Origin: Cytophagaceae bacterium UBA6715
Lineage (GTDB): Bacteria > Bacteroidota > Bacteroidia > Cytophagales > Spirosomataceae
Length of the DNA stretch: 50,220 nt
Reading direction: 5' to 3'
Assembly (NCBI GenBank): GCA_002454335.1
Contig: DKIP01000050.1
Coordinates: 1-50,220 of the forward strand
The first letter of the stretch is position 1. Each line of letters starts with the position of its first letter. The notes under the pieces are model-generated. The model searched no databases. It was not told where the DNA came from and saw only the letters and a program-made list of their open reading frames with translations. The position numbers and the translations under genes are program-made. This document shows positions 1 to 9,702 of this stretch, piece by piece.

Positions 1-26
1 GGTCTGCGACCCCGGCAGCGTTTACC

Positions 27-2843
27 CTACATCTCCTTCTTTAAAAATCTTCCCGTCTCACTCCCTTTCACCTTACAAATCTCCTCAGGAGTACCCGATG
101 CTACTAATTTACCCCCTGCATTGCCTCCTTCGGGCCCCATATCAATCACGTAATCTGATACCTTAACCACATCCAAGTTGTGTTCGATAATCAAGACCGT
201 ATTACCCTTATCCACTAACTTCTGTAAAACTTCAAGTAACAACTTCACATCCTGAAAATGCAATCCGGTCGTCGGTTCATCTAATACGTACAAGGTCTTA
301 CCGGTATCTTTTTTGGACAGTTCCTCGGCCAACTTCACCCGTTGAGCTTCTCCACCAGACAATGTCGTGGCATGTTGGCCTAAGGTAATGTACCCCAATC
401 CAACCTCCGCTAACGTTTGAACTCGGCGATGAATGCGAGGTTGGTGTTCAAAAAACTCCAATGCCTGCTCTACCGTCATATCTAACACATCCGAAATTGA
501 CTTCCCTTTAAAACGAACTTCCAAGGTCTCCCGATTAAATCGTTTGCCCTTACACGTTTCACACTCCACCAAAACATCTGGCAAAAACTCCATCTCAATC
601 TTCTTCCGTCCCGCTCCTTCGCAATCCTCACAACGACCGCCCTTCACATTAAAACTAAATCGGCCAGCTTTATAACCTCGAATCTTCGATTCCGGCAACT
701 CGCAGTATAAGGCACGAATGTCCGTGTACATATTCGTATATGTAGCAGGATTCGATCGGGGCGTGCGGCCAATCGGCGACTGATCTACCTCAATAATTTT
801 ATCGATATGTTCTAAACCTGTAATCGATTTGAATGGCAACGGATCTCTTTTCGATCGATCAAAATGTTGCTTCAATTTCAACACCAAGGTATCATGTATC
901 AAAGTCGATTTACCAGATCCTGAAACTCCCGTCACCGTAATGAATTTCCCCAGCGGAAACGAGACAGAAACACCTTTTAAATTATTCCCAGATGCTCCTT
1001 TTAATTCGATCGTGTGGCCATTACCAGAACGACGAACTGCTGGCGCCTTAATTGCTAAAGTACCATTCAAAAACTGCGCAGTCGGCGTATCAAATTTCAC
1101 AAACTCTGCCGGCGTCCCAGATCCAATCACCTGCCCGCCATGTCGGCCAGCACCCGGTCCAATATCTAAAATATAATCCGACTCAAGCATCATATCCTTA
1201 TCATGCTCGACGACCAAAACCGAATTTCCTAAATCTCGCAAATCTTTCAAGGCTTGAATCAACTTCTCATTATCGCGCTGATGCAATCCTATCGAAGGCT
1301 CATCCATGATGTACAGCACGCCAACCAATTGTGTTCCGATTTGAGTAGCTAAGCGAATTCGTTGAGACTCCCCACCTGACAATGTCTTCATCGGTCGGTC
1401 CAATGTCAAATAAGTCAACCCTATTTGCGTCAAAAAAGAAACGCGCTTTCGGATCTCTTTTAACACCTCTGAACCAATTTGTATTTGCCGTTCAGAAATT
1501 CGTGAATCTATATCAGAAAGCCACAAAGCAAGCTCGGCTATATCCATTTGAGCTAATTCACCTATGTGTTTGCCGTCTATCTTAAAATGCAATGCCTCTT
1601 TTTTCAAACGATAGCCCTTGCATTCCGGACACGTTTTGATAACTAAAAAATCCCGTAACCAATCCTGTGTTTTCTCAGATCCACTCTCCTGCTGACGCTT
1701 TAAAAAATTAATAATCCCATCGTATTTTGAATTCCAGTCGGAACCTATGTATTTCTTCGAAGGCACGGGAACGGGTTCATCTGTACCATATAACATTACC
1801 TCAACCGCCTCACGTGGAAACTTCGCAATCGGCGTAGACAAACTCACTTGATAAGGCTTGAGCAATACCTCCAACTGCTTAAAAATCCACAATTCTCGGT
1901 ATTCGCCGATCGGGGCAATAGCACCTCGTAAAATACTTAACGAAGTATCTGGAATAACAGACTCTTCCGTAATTTCTTCAACAACACCAAGGCCAGAGCA
2001 GCAAGGGCAAGCACCATAAGGACTATTGAAAGAAAATGTATTGGGCGCAGGCTCATCGTATGACAATCCCGTTTGGGGGTCCATTAGCGTTTGAGAAAAA
2101 TAATGCAGCCTGTCTGCAGCATCCAAAACGAAAACTTGCCCTTTCCCCACATTCATCGCCGTTTGCAAACTCTGTGACAAACGCAATCGCTCATCTTCCG
2201 TAATCACTAAGCGATCAATAACTACCTCAATGTCGTGAACCTTAAATCGGTCCAACTGCATTTTGGGTACGATATCCATCACTTCTCCATCCACACGTAC
2301 TTTGGTATAACCCCATTTGGCAATTTGTACGAACAATTCGCGGTAATGACCTTTGCGACCTTTCACAACAGGTGCTAGCAAAACAACTTTCCCATTGGCA
2401 AACTGAGACAACAAAGTTCCGATGATTTGGTCTACCGACTGTTTCACCATCTTTTCGCCACTCAAATATGAATAAGCCTCCGAGGCACGAGCGTAGAGCA
2501 AGCGTAAGAAATCATAAATTTCAGTAACAGTTCCCAACGTGGATCGGGGATTTTTGGACGTTGTTTTTTGCTCAATGGAAATCACAGGAGACAAACCTTC
2601 AATCTTATCCACATCCGGACGTTCCATATTACCCAAAAATGAACGGGCATACGCAGAAAAACTTTCCATGTAGCGACGTTGGCCTTCGGCATAAATCGTA
2701 TCAAATGCCAACGAAGACTTCCCGGAACCTGAAATTCCCGTCACCACGACCAATTGATTCCTAGGAATGGAAACATCAATATTTTTCAAATTGTGCTCCC
2801 GAGCACCCAATACCTCAATATGTGAAAAACCCGTTAAGTCCAT
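27..2843 (-). CDS. uvrA: Excinuclease ABC subunit A (UvrA)
   Basis: UvrA is the DNA-damage-recognition ATPase of nucleotide excision repair; it forms a dimer that loads UvrB. The 938 residues match the family's usual length. Visible in order: first Walker A (GISGSGKSS, about residue 36), zinc-type cysteine pairs (CPCCSGLG near 280, CPECKGYRL near 410), first ABC signature LSGGESQR near 490, second Walker A GVSGSGKST near 640, the CEDCEGAG...CETCKGKR zinc module near 735-765, and second signature LSGGEAQR near 830. The ATG at 2843 gives the expected N-terminus (IEVLGAREHNLKNI). The gene is transcribed alone, just downstream of the terminator of the TonB-dependent receptor. The stop is TAG, 26 bases from the window edge. 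No defect is seen. Confidence 0.98.
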   Translation of the reverse strand: MDLTGFSHIEVLGAREHNLKNIDVSIPRNQLVVVTGISGSGKSSLAFDTIYAEGQRRYMESFSAYARSFLGNMERPDVDKIEGLSPVISIEQKTTSKNPRSTLGTVTEIYDFLRLLYARASEAYSYLSGEKMVKQSVDQIIGTLLSQFANGKVVLLAPVVKGRKGHYRELFVQIAKWGYTKVRVDGEVMDIVPKMQLDRFKVHDIEVVIDRLVITEDERLRLSQSLQTAMNVGKGQVFVLDAADRLHYFSQTLMDPQTGLSYDEPAPNTFSFNSPYGACPCCSGLGVVEEITEESVIPDTSLSILRGAIAPIGEYRELWIFKQLEVLLKPYQVSLSTPIAKFPREAVEVMLYGTDEPVPVPSKKYIGSDWNSKYDGIINFLKRQQESGSEKTQDWLRDFLVIKTCPECKGYRLKKEALHFKIDGKHIGELAQMDIAELALWLSDIDSRISERQIQIGSEVLKEIRKRVSFLTQIGLTYLTLDRPMKTLSGGESQRIRLATQIGTQLVGVLYIMDEPSIGLHQRDNEKLIQALKDLRDLGNSVLVVEHDKDMMLESDYILDIGPGAGRHGGQVIGSGTPAEFVKFDTPTAQFLNGTLAIKAPAVRRSGNGHTIELKGASGNNLKGVSVSFPLGKFITVTGVSGSGKSTLIHDTLVLKLKQHFDRSKRDPLPFKSITGLEHIDKIIEVDQSPIGRTPRSNPATYTNMYTDIRALYCELPESKIRGYKAGRFSFNVKGGRCEDCEGAGRKKIEMEFLPDVLVECETCKGKRFNRETLEVRFKGKSISDVLDMTVEQALEFFEHQPRIHRRVQTLAEVGLGYITLGQHATTLSGGEAQRVKLAEELSKKDTGKTLYVLDEPTTGLHFQDVKLLLEVLQKLVDKGNTVLIIEHNLDVVKVSDYVIDMGPEGGNAGGKLVASGTPEEICKVKGSETGRFLKKEM

Positions 2844-2867
2844 GCCTTTTCCTTAAAATTCAATCCA

Positions 2868-2875
2868 TAAAGGTA
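2868..2875 (-). promoter_or_regulatory. Possible -7 element for uvrA
   Basis: TACCTTTA on the minus strand lies 24 nt upstream of the uvrA ATG and matches the Bacteroidota -7 consensus TAnnTTTG except for its last base. It follows directly on the T-run of the upstream receptor terminator. No clear -33 TTTG is present, so support is modest. Confidence 0.3.
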
Positions 2876-2876
2876 C

Positions 2877-2909
2877 AAAAAAAGAGGCTGCCCTTTTCGG
2901 GGCAGCCTC
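2877..2909 (-). terminator. Rho-independent terminator of the TonB-dependent receptor gene
   Basis: A perfect 10-bp stem (GAGGCTGCCC at 2884-2893 pairing with 2900-2909) with a 6-nt loop is followed on the minus strand by a run of seven T (2877-2883). It lies 18 nt after the receptor stop codon and separates that gene from uvrA. Confidence 0.88.
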
Positions 2910-2927
2910 AAGAAAAATGAGATTATC

Positions 2928-5807
2928 TTATTTGTTCAATAACTCATCAAATGTAATGCTCACATAGTACATACTTCCAACGGTTGGATTAGCCCAACCT
3001 GTTGTGTATGGTGTACCAAATAAGTTCGTAGCACCTACTTTTAAGATTGACTTCAAGCCAGACAATTTCTTGCTAACCTGCGCATCCAAGGTATTAAATG
3101 CAGGGATTAAACTTTGTTGAGATTGATTAACCACTTGGTTAACAATCGATGATTGCCAAACAAATTGATCTTGATATCTCCAAACTGCATTCACTCCCCA
3201 ACCTGAACCTCCGATGTTACGGTTACCGATTGAAACGTTTGTACGGTAGTTTGGTGTGTTAAAAGCCAACTGATAGTTACCTAAACCACCATCGTCTTTC
3301 ACCGCATTGTATGAAACGTTTGAACCCAATGTCCAGTTAGCACCTAATTGGTAGTCTAAGCTCAAGCCCCAGCCATTTGTTACAACTTCATTGTCTACGT
3401 TCGAAGGGAACGAGAAAACCTTGTTACCCAGTACGGCTGGATCTTGATGTTGTGCTGGCGTTTGAACGACAACTTGACCCGCTGAGAAGTTCGTAAAATT
3501 CGATTGATAAATGTAGAAATCAGCTAATAAACGATCTCCCAAGAACCCTTTGTATCCAAACTCGACTGTACGCACTTGCTCAGGTTTCCAATCTTTCGAC
3601 TGATAAACAGAAGGCTTGCCCGTTAAAACAGATTGCAACGTAAATGAATTACCTGATAACTTGTAACGATCTTGAATAACTGCTAAACCTCCCAATAAAC
3701 GAGCTGATGGAGTTTGTAAATCAATATATTGATCTTGTGTTGTCGGAATACGGAAACCCGTTTGGTACGATGCACGGAAGTTTGAACGTCCCTCAGTATA
3801 CACCCCAGATAAACGTGGGCTAAATTGACCTTCAAAATTTTCGTTCTTATCATAACGCATCGAGCCTGTTAACTTAAATTTGTCAGCGAACATTTTCTTG
3901 GCAACCTGCGCATAGGCGCCAAATTCGTTAATTGTAAATTCTTTACCAGCATCATCTAAAGCAAATAAAGTACCTTCAGAATTCAATGCGTATTGACGAT
4001 AATTTGCACCAACAATCATTTCAACTTTGTTATTTAACTTTTCAGTTAAATTATACATACCTTCTAGGTGATATAAAGCCGACTTATCCGTAAACTTCGC
4101 ACCTTGTGGCAACGCTTTTCCTTTGATCGCTTCAACCGCCGCATTAAATCCAGCTGTTCCAGGAATTAGGCGTGTAGCATCAGCAACCGAACGCGCTGTT
4201 CCATGGTAGTAAGGAAAACTAGCTTGCGTACTTGCGATGGCCGTTCCAACCGCAGTAGTTGGGTTTCCAGTTTGAGCTAAGGTTGTTTGCAAAACCTTTC
4301 CAAAGTTCGCCAATGCCAATCCAGCAAACGTACTGAAGTACTCAGGATACCATGCTGTACTTGGTTTAGCAGCCTCATTGATTAACTGACCCAAAGTACC
4401 TGTTGCATACGCATCACCTGAATTCTCTTGTGTTGTATAAGCACGCAAAAAGAAATTAGAGCCTTTTAACTCCGCCTTATATTGACCCATCGAGAAGTTT
4501 TTGATCGAGTAACGATCCGCTCCCGTGTACATCGCTGTACCCTGTCCATAAGATGCTTGTAAAATCATCTCCACTTTGTCATTGAAACGATAATGCAATG
4601 CCGCATTAAATTTCATATTGCGATTTGCGTACGATGCAATATCGCTTTCAGCATATCCCTGACGAGAAATAGAAACATTTGGCACAATATAACCCAAAAT
4701 AGCCGATGGAGTCAATAAACCACCTGTTGCTTTTGAGATTTGGTTAATACCTGCTGTCAATGGATTTGTTGGAACTCCTAACAAAGGCGACAACGAAGAC
4801 AACATATTCACATTGGTCTCATCACCATAAATATTAATACCATTGTAGGCTAAGTTCGTCGTACGATCCCCAAAACCCAACGATCGACCGTTCAATAAAC
4901 TCTGATCACGCGAATCTGTTGCCTGCCAATCTTCCGCACTTAATGTATTGAAGTTAATCTTGTAAGCCCACTTATTGTTAATGGCTTTTGCATAACGTAA
5001 GGAGATATCGCTGTATGGCGTCAATGCCTCCGTACGATTTCCTGCATACATGGCACCAGCTTTCACTTGCGCGCTTAATCCTTGATACAAGAAAGGTGAT
5101 TTTGAGTTCATCAAAATGATACCATTCATGGCATTGGGACCATATAAAGCAGATGCTGCACCTGGCAACACCTCTACGCCCTCCAAGTCTAATTCCGAAA
5201 TACCTACGATATTACCTACTGAGAAGTTCAACCCTGGCGCTTGGTTATCCATGCCGTCAATCAACTGAACTACACGAACATTACCGTTGCTATTAAATCC
5301 ACGCATACTGATAGACGAGAAATTCACAGATTGAGTACTCACCTCAACTCCCTTCATGTTGCGTAATGCATCATAAAAGTTGGCAGCTGGCGTCTCACGA
5401 ATCGAACGCAAATCCATTTTCTCAATCGAAACAGGAGATTGCAAAACCGATTCCTCAATACGTGAAGCCGAAACGACCACGTCTTGGCCTAACACCGATT
5501 GTTCTTTTAAATCAATTTGAATATCTGATTTTGCAGATTTAACTACAATTTCTTGACGCTCATATCCTACCATTGAAACGGAAATCGTGAATGGAACTGG
5601 AGTTGATGTCGAAAATGCAAAATGTCCATTTGCATCGGTAATTGTACCAATTACCTTTCCTTTAACCGATACACTAACCCCGATTAATGGTTCTTTAGAT
5701 GCCGCATCCTTGATCGTTCCCCCAACTTTCGTTTGAGCAAACGCTGCAAACGCGAGTAAAAAGACAACCGTAAAAACCGGCAAGATTTGAGTAAAAAGTT
5801 TTTTCAT
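2928..5807 (-). CDS. TonB-dependent receptor with carboxypeptidase-like regulatory domain
   Basis: This is an outer-membrane active-transport porin energised by TonB/ExbBD; the substrate is unknown. The 959 residues start with a signal peptide (hydrophobic core, cleavage near AFAQ, residue 25). A CarboxypepD_reg-like beta-sandwich follows (about 28-110; VGGTIKDAASKEPLIGVSV, DANGHFAF), then a plug domain (about 115-240; VVVSASRIEE, LIDGMDNQAPG, LEGVEVLPGAASALYGPNAMNG), then a long beta-barrel. Aromatic-rich strands continue to the C-terminus (YYVSITF), but a short DELLNK tail follows the last strand instead of ending on an aromatic residue. There is no SusD-like partner next to it, so it is not an obvious glycan locus; siderophore, cobalamin, metal or other ligands are all possible. 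It stands alone, with its own promoter and terminator. Confidence 0.93.
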   Translation of the reverse strand: MKKLFTQILPVFTVVFLLAFAAFAQTKVGGTIKDAASKEPLIGVSVSVKGKVIGTITDANGHFAFSTSTPVPFTISVSMVGYERQEIVVKSAKSDIQIDLKEQSVLGQDVVVSASRIEESVLQSPVSIEKMDLRSIRETPAANFYDALRNMKGVEVSTQSVNFSSISMRGFNSNGNVRVVQLIDGMDNQAPGLNFSVGNIVGISELDLEGVEVLPGAASALYGPNAMNGIILMNSKSPFLYQGLSAQVKAGAMYAGNRTEALTPYSDISLRYAKAINNKWAYKINFNTLSAEDWQATDSRDQSLLNGRSLGFGDRTTNLAYNGINIYGDETNVNMLSSLSPLLGVPTNPLTAGINQISKATGGLLTPSAILGYIVPNVSISRQGYAESDIASYANRNMKFNAALHYRFNDKVEMILQASYGQGTAMYTGADRYSIKNFSMGQYKAELKGSNFFLRAYTTQENSGDAYATGTLGQLINEAAKPSTAWYPEYFSTFAGLALANFGKVLQTTLAQTGNPTTAVGTAIASTQASFPYYHGTARSVADATRLIPGTAGFNAAVEAIKGKALPQGAKFTDKSALYHLEGMYNLTEKLNNKVEMIVGANYRQYALNSEGTLFALDDAGKEFTINEFGAYAQVAKKMFADKFKLTGSMRYDKNENFEGQFSPRLSGVYTEGRSNFRASYQTGFRIPTTQDQYIDLQTPSARLLGGLAVIQDRYKLSGNSFTLQSVLTGKPSVYQSKDWKPEQVRTVEFGYKGFLGDRLLADFYIYQSNFTNFSAGQVVVQTPAQHQDPAVLGNKVFSFPSNVDNEVVTNGWGLSLDYQLGANWTLGSNVSYNAVKDDGGLGNYQLAFNTPNYRTNVSIGNRNIGGSGWGVNAVWRYQDQFVWQSSIVNQVVNQSQQSLIPAFNTLDAQVSKKLSGLKSILKVGATNLFGTPYTTGWANPTVGSMYYVSITFDELLNK

Positions 5808-5855
5808 AAATGTGATTGTTTGAAGTTTCTGTTAACGTTTTATACACTTCTAGAA

Positions 5856-5887
5856 CAAAGCTAAACAAGAATTAAGAAATAGCCCAA
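5856..5887 (-). promoter_or_regulatory. Putative promoter of the TonB-dependent receptor gene
   Basis: On the minus strand TAGCTTTG (5863-5856) matches the Bacteroidota -7 consensus TAnnTTTG exactly, with a TTG (5887-5885) 21 nt upstream as a possible -33. It would give a 5' leader of about 40 nt before the ATG at 5807. Confidence 0.45.
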
Positions 5888-5992
5888 TGTTTGATATTAA
5901 AAATATACCAATTTTTCCGAAAATATTTTAATTATCCACAAATCTTAAGCCCCAAACAAAGCAAAATACTTCCTTAACGACATAATTCTTAG

Positions 5993-6000
5993 TAGCTTTG
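5993..6000 (+). promoter_or_regulatory. Putative -7 element for the DUF3089 gene
   Basis: TAGCTTTG is an exact TAnnTTTG match 16 nt before the ATG at 6017. The -33 position holds only a weak ACTTCC-like sequence. The implied 5' leader is very short. Confidence 0.4.
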
Positions 6001-6016
6001 ACCAATTATTCTAACC

Positions 6017-7063
6017 ATGCAGCAAACACGCATATTCTTATTCAGCATTCTAATACTCTGTATAACAGCAGCTTGCAAGACTCAAGAACCGGCTCGATTA
6101 TCGATTGCCTGGAAAGAAAGCCCAGTACCTGCGGATATTGACTACAGCTCACCTTCAACGTGGGCTGCATTACCTGACCGCAAAGACGCAGCAGATGCCA
6201 TCCCTGCAAAATCGGATTTAATGGATGAACAAGCGCAGGCAACTGCCGACGTATTTTTTGTTCACCCAACAATTTACACCTACGTTCCCAACACACCTTA
6301 TCAGTGGAATGCAAACATTCAGGATCAATACCTCAACCACAAAGTAGATTCTTCTACCATATTAAATCAGGCTTCAATTTTTAATGCCGCAGGACGAGTA
6401 TTTGCCCCCCGCTACCGGCAAGCCCATTATTATGCATTTGTAACCTCGAATAAGGCCGACAAAAATGCCGCGTTACAATTGGCCTATTCAGACGTCAAAA
6501 AAGCCTTTGAATATTATCTAAACCACTACAACCAAGGTCGGCCATTCATCATAGCTTCCCACAGCCAAGGTACAATTCATGCAACCCAACTCATCAAGGA
6601 ATATATCGATGGTAAACCCCTACAAAAACAATTTGTCGCCGCATATTTAATTGGAATTGCCACACCCATAAATACATTCCAACAAATCGAACCATGCAAA
6701 AACGCAGATCAAACAGGATGTTTTGTCGCATGGACGACTTTCCAGCAAGGTTATTTACCTCCTTGGCATCCGAGAAAACCCACTGAATTGGTTTCTACAA
6801 ATCCGTTGACATGGACACTTGACGAAAACTTTGCGCCCAAAGAACTTAATGAAGGTGGGGTCTCGTATGGTTTTAAATGGGTAAAACACTTTGCTGATGC
6901 TCAAAATCATCAGGGCATCCTCTGGATCAATACCCCTTATGTTTTTGGAAGGTCTTTTGTTCGAATCAAAAATTGGCATCAGGCCGATATGAATTTATTT
7001 TATGCTCCCATCCGAAATAATGCGAAAAATCGCGTTTCGGCTTACCTAAAAGCAACTCATTAA
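6017..7063 (+). CDS. DUF3089 family protein, alpha/beta-hydrolase-like, probably exported
   Basis: The 348-residue protein resembles the DUF3089 family, whose members have an alpha/beta-hydrolase fold but no well-established substrate. An N-terminal hydrophobic segment ends in a Cys (TAAC, Cys20), a weak lipobox, so it is probably an exported lipoprotein. The nucleophile elbow is visible as ASHSQGT with Ser183. Conserved family-like segments include VFFVHPTIY and a C-terminal GRSFVRIKNWHQADMNLFY. The next gene, mannose-1-phosphate guanylyltransferase, begins one base after its stop codon, so the two are very likely cotranscribed; this does not prove a shared pathway. An esterase or lipase activity is an inference from the Ser motif only. 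Confidence 0.82.
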   Translation: MQQTRIFLFSILILCITAACKTQEPARLSIAWKESPVPADIDYSSPSTWAALPDRKDAADAIPAKSDLMDEQAQATADVFFVHPTIYTYVPNTPYQWNANIQDQYLNHKVDSSTILNQASIFNAAGRVFAPRYRQAHYYAFVTSNKADKNAALQLAYSDVKKAFEYYLNHYNQGRPFIIASHSQGTIHATQLIKEYIDGKPLQKQFVAAYLIGIATPINTFQQIEPCKNADQTGCFVAWTTFQQGYLPPWHPRKPTELVSTNPLTWTLDENFAPKELNEGGVSYGFKWVKHFADAQNHQGILWINTPYVFGRSFVRIKNWHQADMNLFYAPIRNNAKNRVSAYLKATH

Positions 7064-7064
7064 T

Positions 7065-8129
7065 ATGCAAAATACATACTTAATTATCATGGCTGGTGGC
7101 ATCGGTACACGATTTTGGCCCATCAGTCGGAGCGCAAATCCCAAACAGTTTCATGACGTCCTTGGGGTAGGTAAAACTATGTTGCAACAAACCGCCGAAC
7201 GATTTGAAGGAATCATTCCGCAAGAGAATATTTACGTGGTAACTAGCGAAGAATTCGCATGCATCGTGAAAGAGCAAATGCCCTTCTTGAGCGAAGAGCA
7301 AATCTTACAAGAACCCCAACGAAAAAATACAGCACCTTGTATCGCTTATGCTGCTTACAAAATCGGCAAAAAGAATCCTGATGCCACGCTCATCGTAGCA
7401 CCTGCAGACCATGTCATCTTAAAAGAAATTGCCTTTCAAAACAACATTAGAGCAGCGATAGAAACCGCAAAAGAAGATGTATTAGTCACATTAGGTATTC
7501 TCCCCACCCGACCGGATACAGGATATGGATATATTCAATTCCAACCTGGAGATGCCATTGCAAAAACGGTGAAAACATTCACCGAAAAACCGCACTTTGA
7601 ACTTGCGGAAGCATTTCTGGAAAGTGGTGATTATGTCTGGAACGCAGGCTTATTCGTCTTTAAAATTCCCGTATTTAAAAAAGAATTAGAGAAACATCTT
7701 TCTCGTTTAGCAGAACAATTTGAGGAAGGTGAAGAATTCTATTATACGGTAGATGAACAAGATTTCATCCGTAAAGTATATGCCGTTTGTAAAAGTATTT
7801 CCATCGACAATGGAATTATGGAAAAGGCCCAAATCGTCAAAGTCATACTCGCAGATATAGGCTGGTCAGATCTTGGAACCTGGAAGTCTCTTTATGAAAT
7901 CCATGATAAAGATGCAAATGGGAATGTTATCGATGGAAACGTTATGATTTATGACACACAAAACTGTATTATAAAAACACCTAGCGATAAATTAGTCGTA
8001 GTTCAAGGTTTACAAAATTTTATTATCGCTGAACACGAAAACGCATTGATGATTTGTCCGCAGGACCAAGAACAAGAGGTGAAAAAATTTGTTGAAGCAG
8101 CTACTTATCTGAACCCAAAATTCTCTTAA
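7065..8129 (+). CDS. manC: Mannose-1-phosphate guanylyltransferase
   Basis: This enzyme makes GDP-mannose from mannose-1-phosphate and GTP for surface polysaccharides and glycolipids in the cytoplasm. The nucleotidyltransferase signature is clear: MAGGIGTRFWPISR followed by NPKQF at about residues 10-28. Further family motifs are EPQRKNTAPCIA, VAPADHVI, FTEKP and GDYVWNAGLFVFK. At 354 residues it is the short, monofunctional form without the C-terminal phosphomannose-isomerase domain of bifunctional ManC/AlgA proteins. The stop overlaps the stop of the convergent MerR gene (TTAA shared). It is probably translated from the same mRNA as the DUF3089 gene. Confidence 0.94.
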   Translation: MQNTYLIIMAGGIGTRFWPISRSANPKQFHDVLGVGKTMLQQTAERFEGIIPQENIYVVTSEEFACIVKEQMPFLSEEQILQEPQRKNTAPCIAYAAYKIGKKNPDATLIVAPADHVILKEIAFQNNIRAAIETAKEDVLVTLGILPTRPDTGYGYIQFQPGDAIAKTVKTFTEKPHFELAEAFLESGDYVWNAGLFVFKIPVFKKELEKHLSRLAEQFEEGEEFYYTVDEQDFIRKVYAVCKSISIDNGIMEKAQIVKVILADIGWSDLGTWKSLYEIHDKDANGNVIDGNVMIYDTQNCIIKTPSDKLVVVQGLQNFIIAEHENALMICPQDQEQEVKKFVEAATYLNPKFS

Positions 8130-9016
8130 GCATTCGCTAAATCAATCAGCGCTTGAAAATCCGGTATTATCTGGATATTTGTAGGTATCTGACGTTCAGG
8201 TTGCAATATTTGATAGCCCGTTAATATCACTTGAGCATTTGGTAAATCCTTAGCCATATTGGCTACATATGCATCAATAAGCTCCACATTTGGCTCAGAG
8301 GTAAAAACGCTGAAGATATAATCCGGCTGATGAATATCATAAGCTAATAACAATTCCTCGTAGGGCAAGGATTGTCCCAAATATACGACAGAATGCTTGC
8401 GAGCACGAAAAACATAATTTGCGAACAACAAGCCTATCTCATGCAATTCCCCTTCAGGCAAATACAATAAAAATTTCTTGGCATCAGGCTTCAAACTCAA
8501 ATCCTGCGCATCTATGCTAGCAACCAATTTTTGGCGTATTAAATGACTAATAAAATGCTCCTGAGCTGGTCCCACAGATCCCGATAACCACAAGGTACCC
8601 AGGCGGCGCATGAATGGATATATCACATTTAGCATATAACTTTCAAAGCCATGGATCTGAATCATATTTTTGGTCAACAATTGAAATTTGGCTTCATCCA
8701 AATCCATCATTGCCCATGTTAAGGCTTGTATTTGATCGGGAAAATCGAATTGACTTTCGGATAAATGTAATATGTGTGTAGCCATCTCAGCTTCCGACAT
8801 ATTTGCGATGGCTGATATTTTAAACCCACCTTTATCTTGCAGCAAAGCGATATTCAAAACACGTTTTAACTCTTGATCCGAATAAGTACGTATATTCGTT
8901 TCGGTCCTGCTTGGTGCTAGAATACCATAGCGTTGCTCCCAAATTCGTAGCGTATGCGCTTTGATTCCGCTTAAATTTTCTAAATCCTTTATTGAATAAA
9001 TGGCCATTCCACGCAT
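8126..9016 (-). CDS. MerR-family regulator with cobalamin-binding domain, CarH/LitR-like
   Basis: This is probably a light-responsive, adenosylcobalamin-dependent transcriptional repressor. Residues 6-70 form a MerR winged helix (YSIKDLENLSGIKAHTLRIWEQRYGIL). Residues 95-170 form a helical B12-capping domain with the W-x9-EH motif of CarH (Trp143, Glu153, His154). Residues 180-296 are a B12-binding Rossmann domain with the lower-ligand motif E-x-H-x-x-G (Glu190, His192, Gly195) followed by VVYLGQSLPYEEL. Its start lies 36 nt downstream of the CruF-like carotenoid gene on the same strand, which fits the known role of this family in photo-inducible carotenoid synthesis. The ATG at 9016 is used; an ATG at 9007 (MAIYSIKDL) is equally plausible. 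Light control is inferred, not shown. Confidence 0.92.
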   Translation of the reverse strand: MRGMAIYSIKDLENLSGIKAHTLRIWEQRYGILAPSRTETNIRTYSDQELKRVLNIALLQDKGGFKISAIANMSEAEMATHILHLSESQFDFPDQIQALTWAMMDLDEAKFQLLTKNMIQIHGFESYMLNVIYPFMRRLGTLWLSGSVGPAQEHFISHLIRQKLVASIDAQDLSLKPDAKKFLLYLPEGELHEIGLLFANYVFRARKHSVVYLGQSLPYEELLLAYDIHQPDYIFSVFTSEPNVELIDAYVANMAKDLPNAQVILTGYQILQPERQIPTNIQIIPDFQALIDLANA

Positions 9017-9052
9017 GAGTATACTAGGCTAACGATTCTTTAGTAAAAATGT

Positions 9053-9691
9053 TTAAGAAAAGATTTGTAATAATATCCAATGACCCAAAAAGAAGCAAAA
9101 TTGTAAGACTGCAATTAACCTAAATAGACTTGATCTCGTCGATAATCCCGATATATTATATACCCAATGGAAAAAGAAACTAGCCAACCACCAGGCTCCA
9201 AAATTTTGAACAGGTACAGAATTCCCTGCCCATTGCCAAAAATCATAGTGCATCGCAACGGGTTCAATTAATAAATCCAAAGCAGTCATCAGCCCTGCAC
9301 CAATAGCGGCTTGTCCAATTCGTCCGGCAATATTCCATTCGGCAATAACCGCATTCGTCGCAATAACTAAAATGACCCAATTCAATCCAATCGTTACCGG
9401 AACTTGCATAACCTGAAAACCCAAGGTCTTCCCATAGGCATAGGATCCAAAAATTTGACCTGTTCTTACTCCCACAACCTCTAACATCCAACCAGCAAAT
9501 GCCAAGGCAAACAACATCACATAAGCACTTTTAGTTGGTTTGGGATAATATATCACACATATGAATGCCGTAAACCAAAGTGTCAATGGCACCAAGGAGG
9601 TAAATAGAGTCGAAGTCTCAGGAAAATGCATACCAAACAAGCCGGCTGCATATACTACGATTAAAAAACGTTTTAAAAATTGAGGATTCAT
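9053..9691 (-). CDS. cruF: Carotenoid biosynthesis membrane protein, CruF-like
   Basis: This integral membrane protein of 212 residues has about six or seven hydrophobic segments and resembles the CruF/DUF422 carotenoid family, whose characterised members hydrate the 1' end of acyclic carotenoids. Family-like features are the WMLEVVGVRTGQIFGSYAYG stretch, the polar membrane-embedded GLMTALDLLIEPVA and the HYDFWQW segment, all with charged residues inside hydrophobic surroundings. It follows the NYN-domain gene by 11 nt and precedes the MerR/B12 regulator, suggesting one operon. No other carotenoid gene (crtB, crtI, crtY) is in the window, so the exact product, for example a hydroxylated monocyclic carotenoid, cannot be stated. 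Confidence 0.82.
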   Translation of the reverse strand: MNPQFLKRFLIVVYAAGLFGMHFPETSTLFTSLVPLTLWFTAFICVIYYPKPTKSAYVMLFALAFAGWMLEVVGVRTGQIFGSYAYGKTLGFQVMQVPVTIGLNWVILVIATNAVIAEWNIAGRIGQAAIGAGLMTALDLLIEPVAMHYDFWQWAGNSVPVQNFGAWWLASFFFHWVYNISGLSTRSSLFRLIAVLQFCFFLGHWILLQIFS

Positions 9692-9702
9692 ACGTTAAAT
9701 TT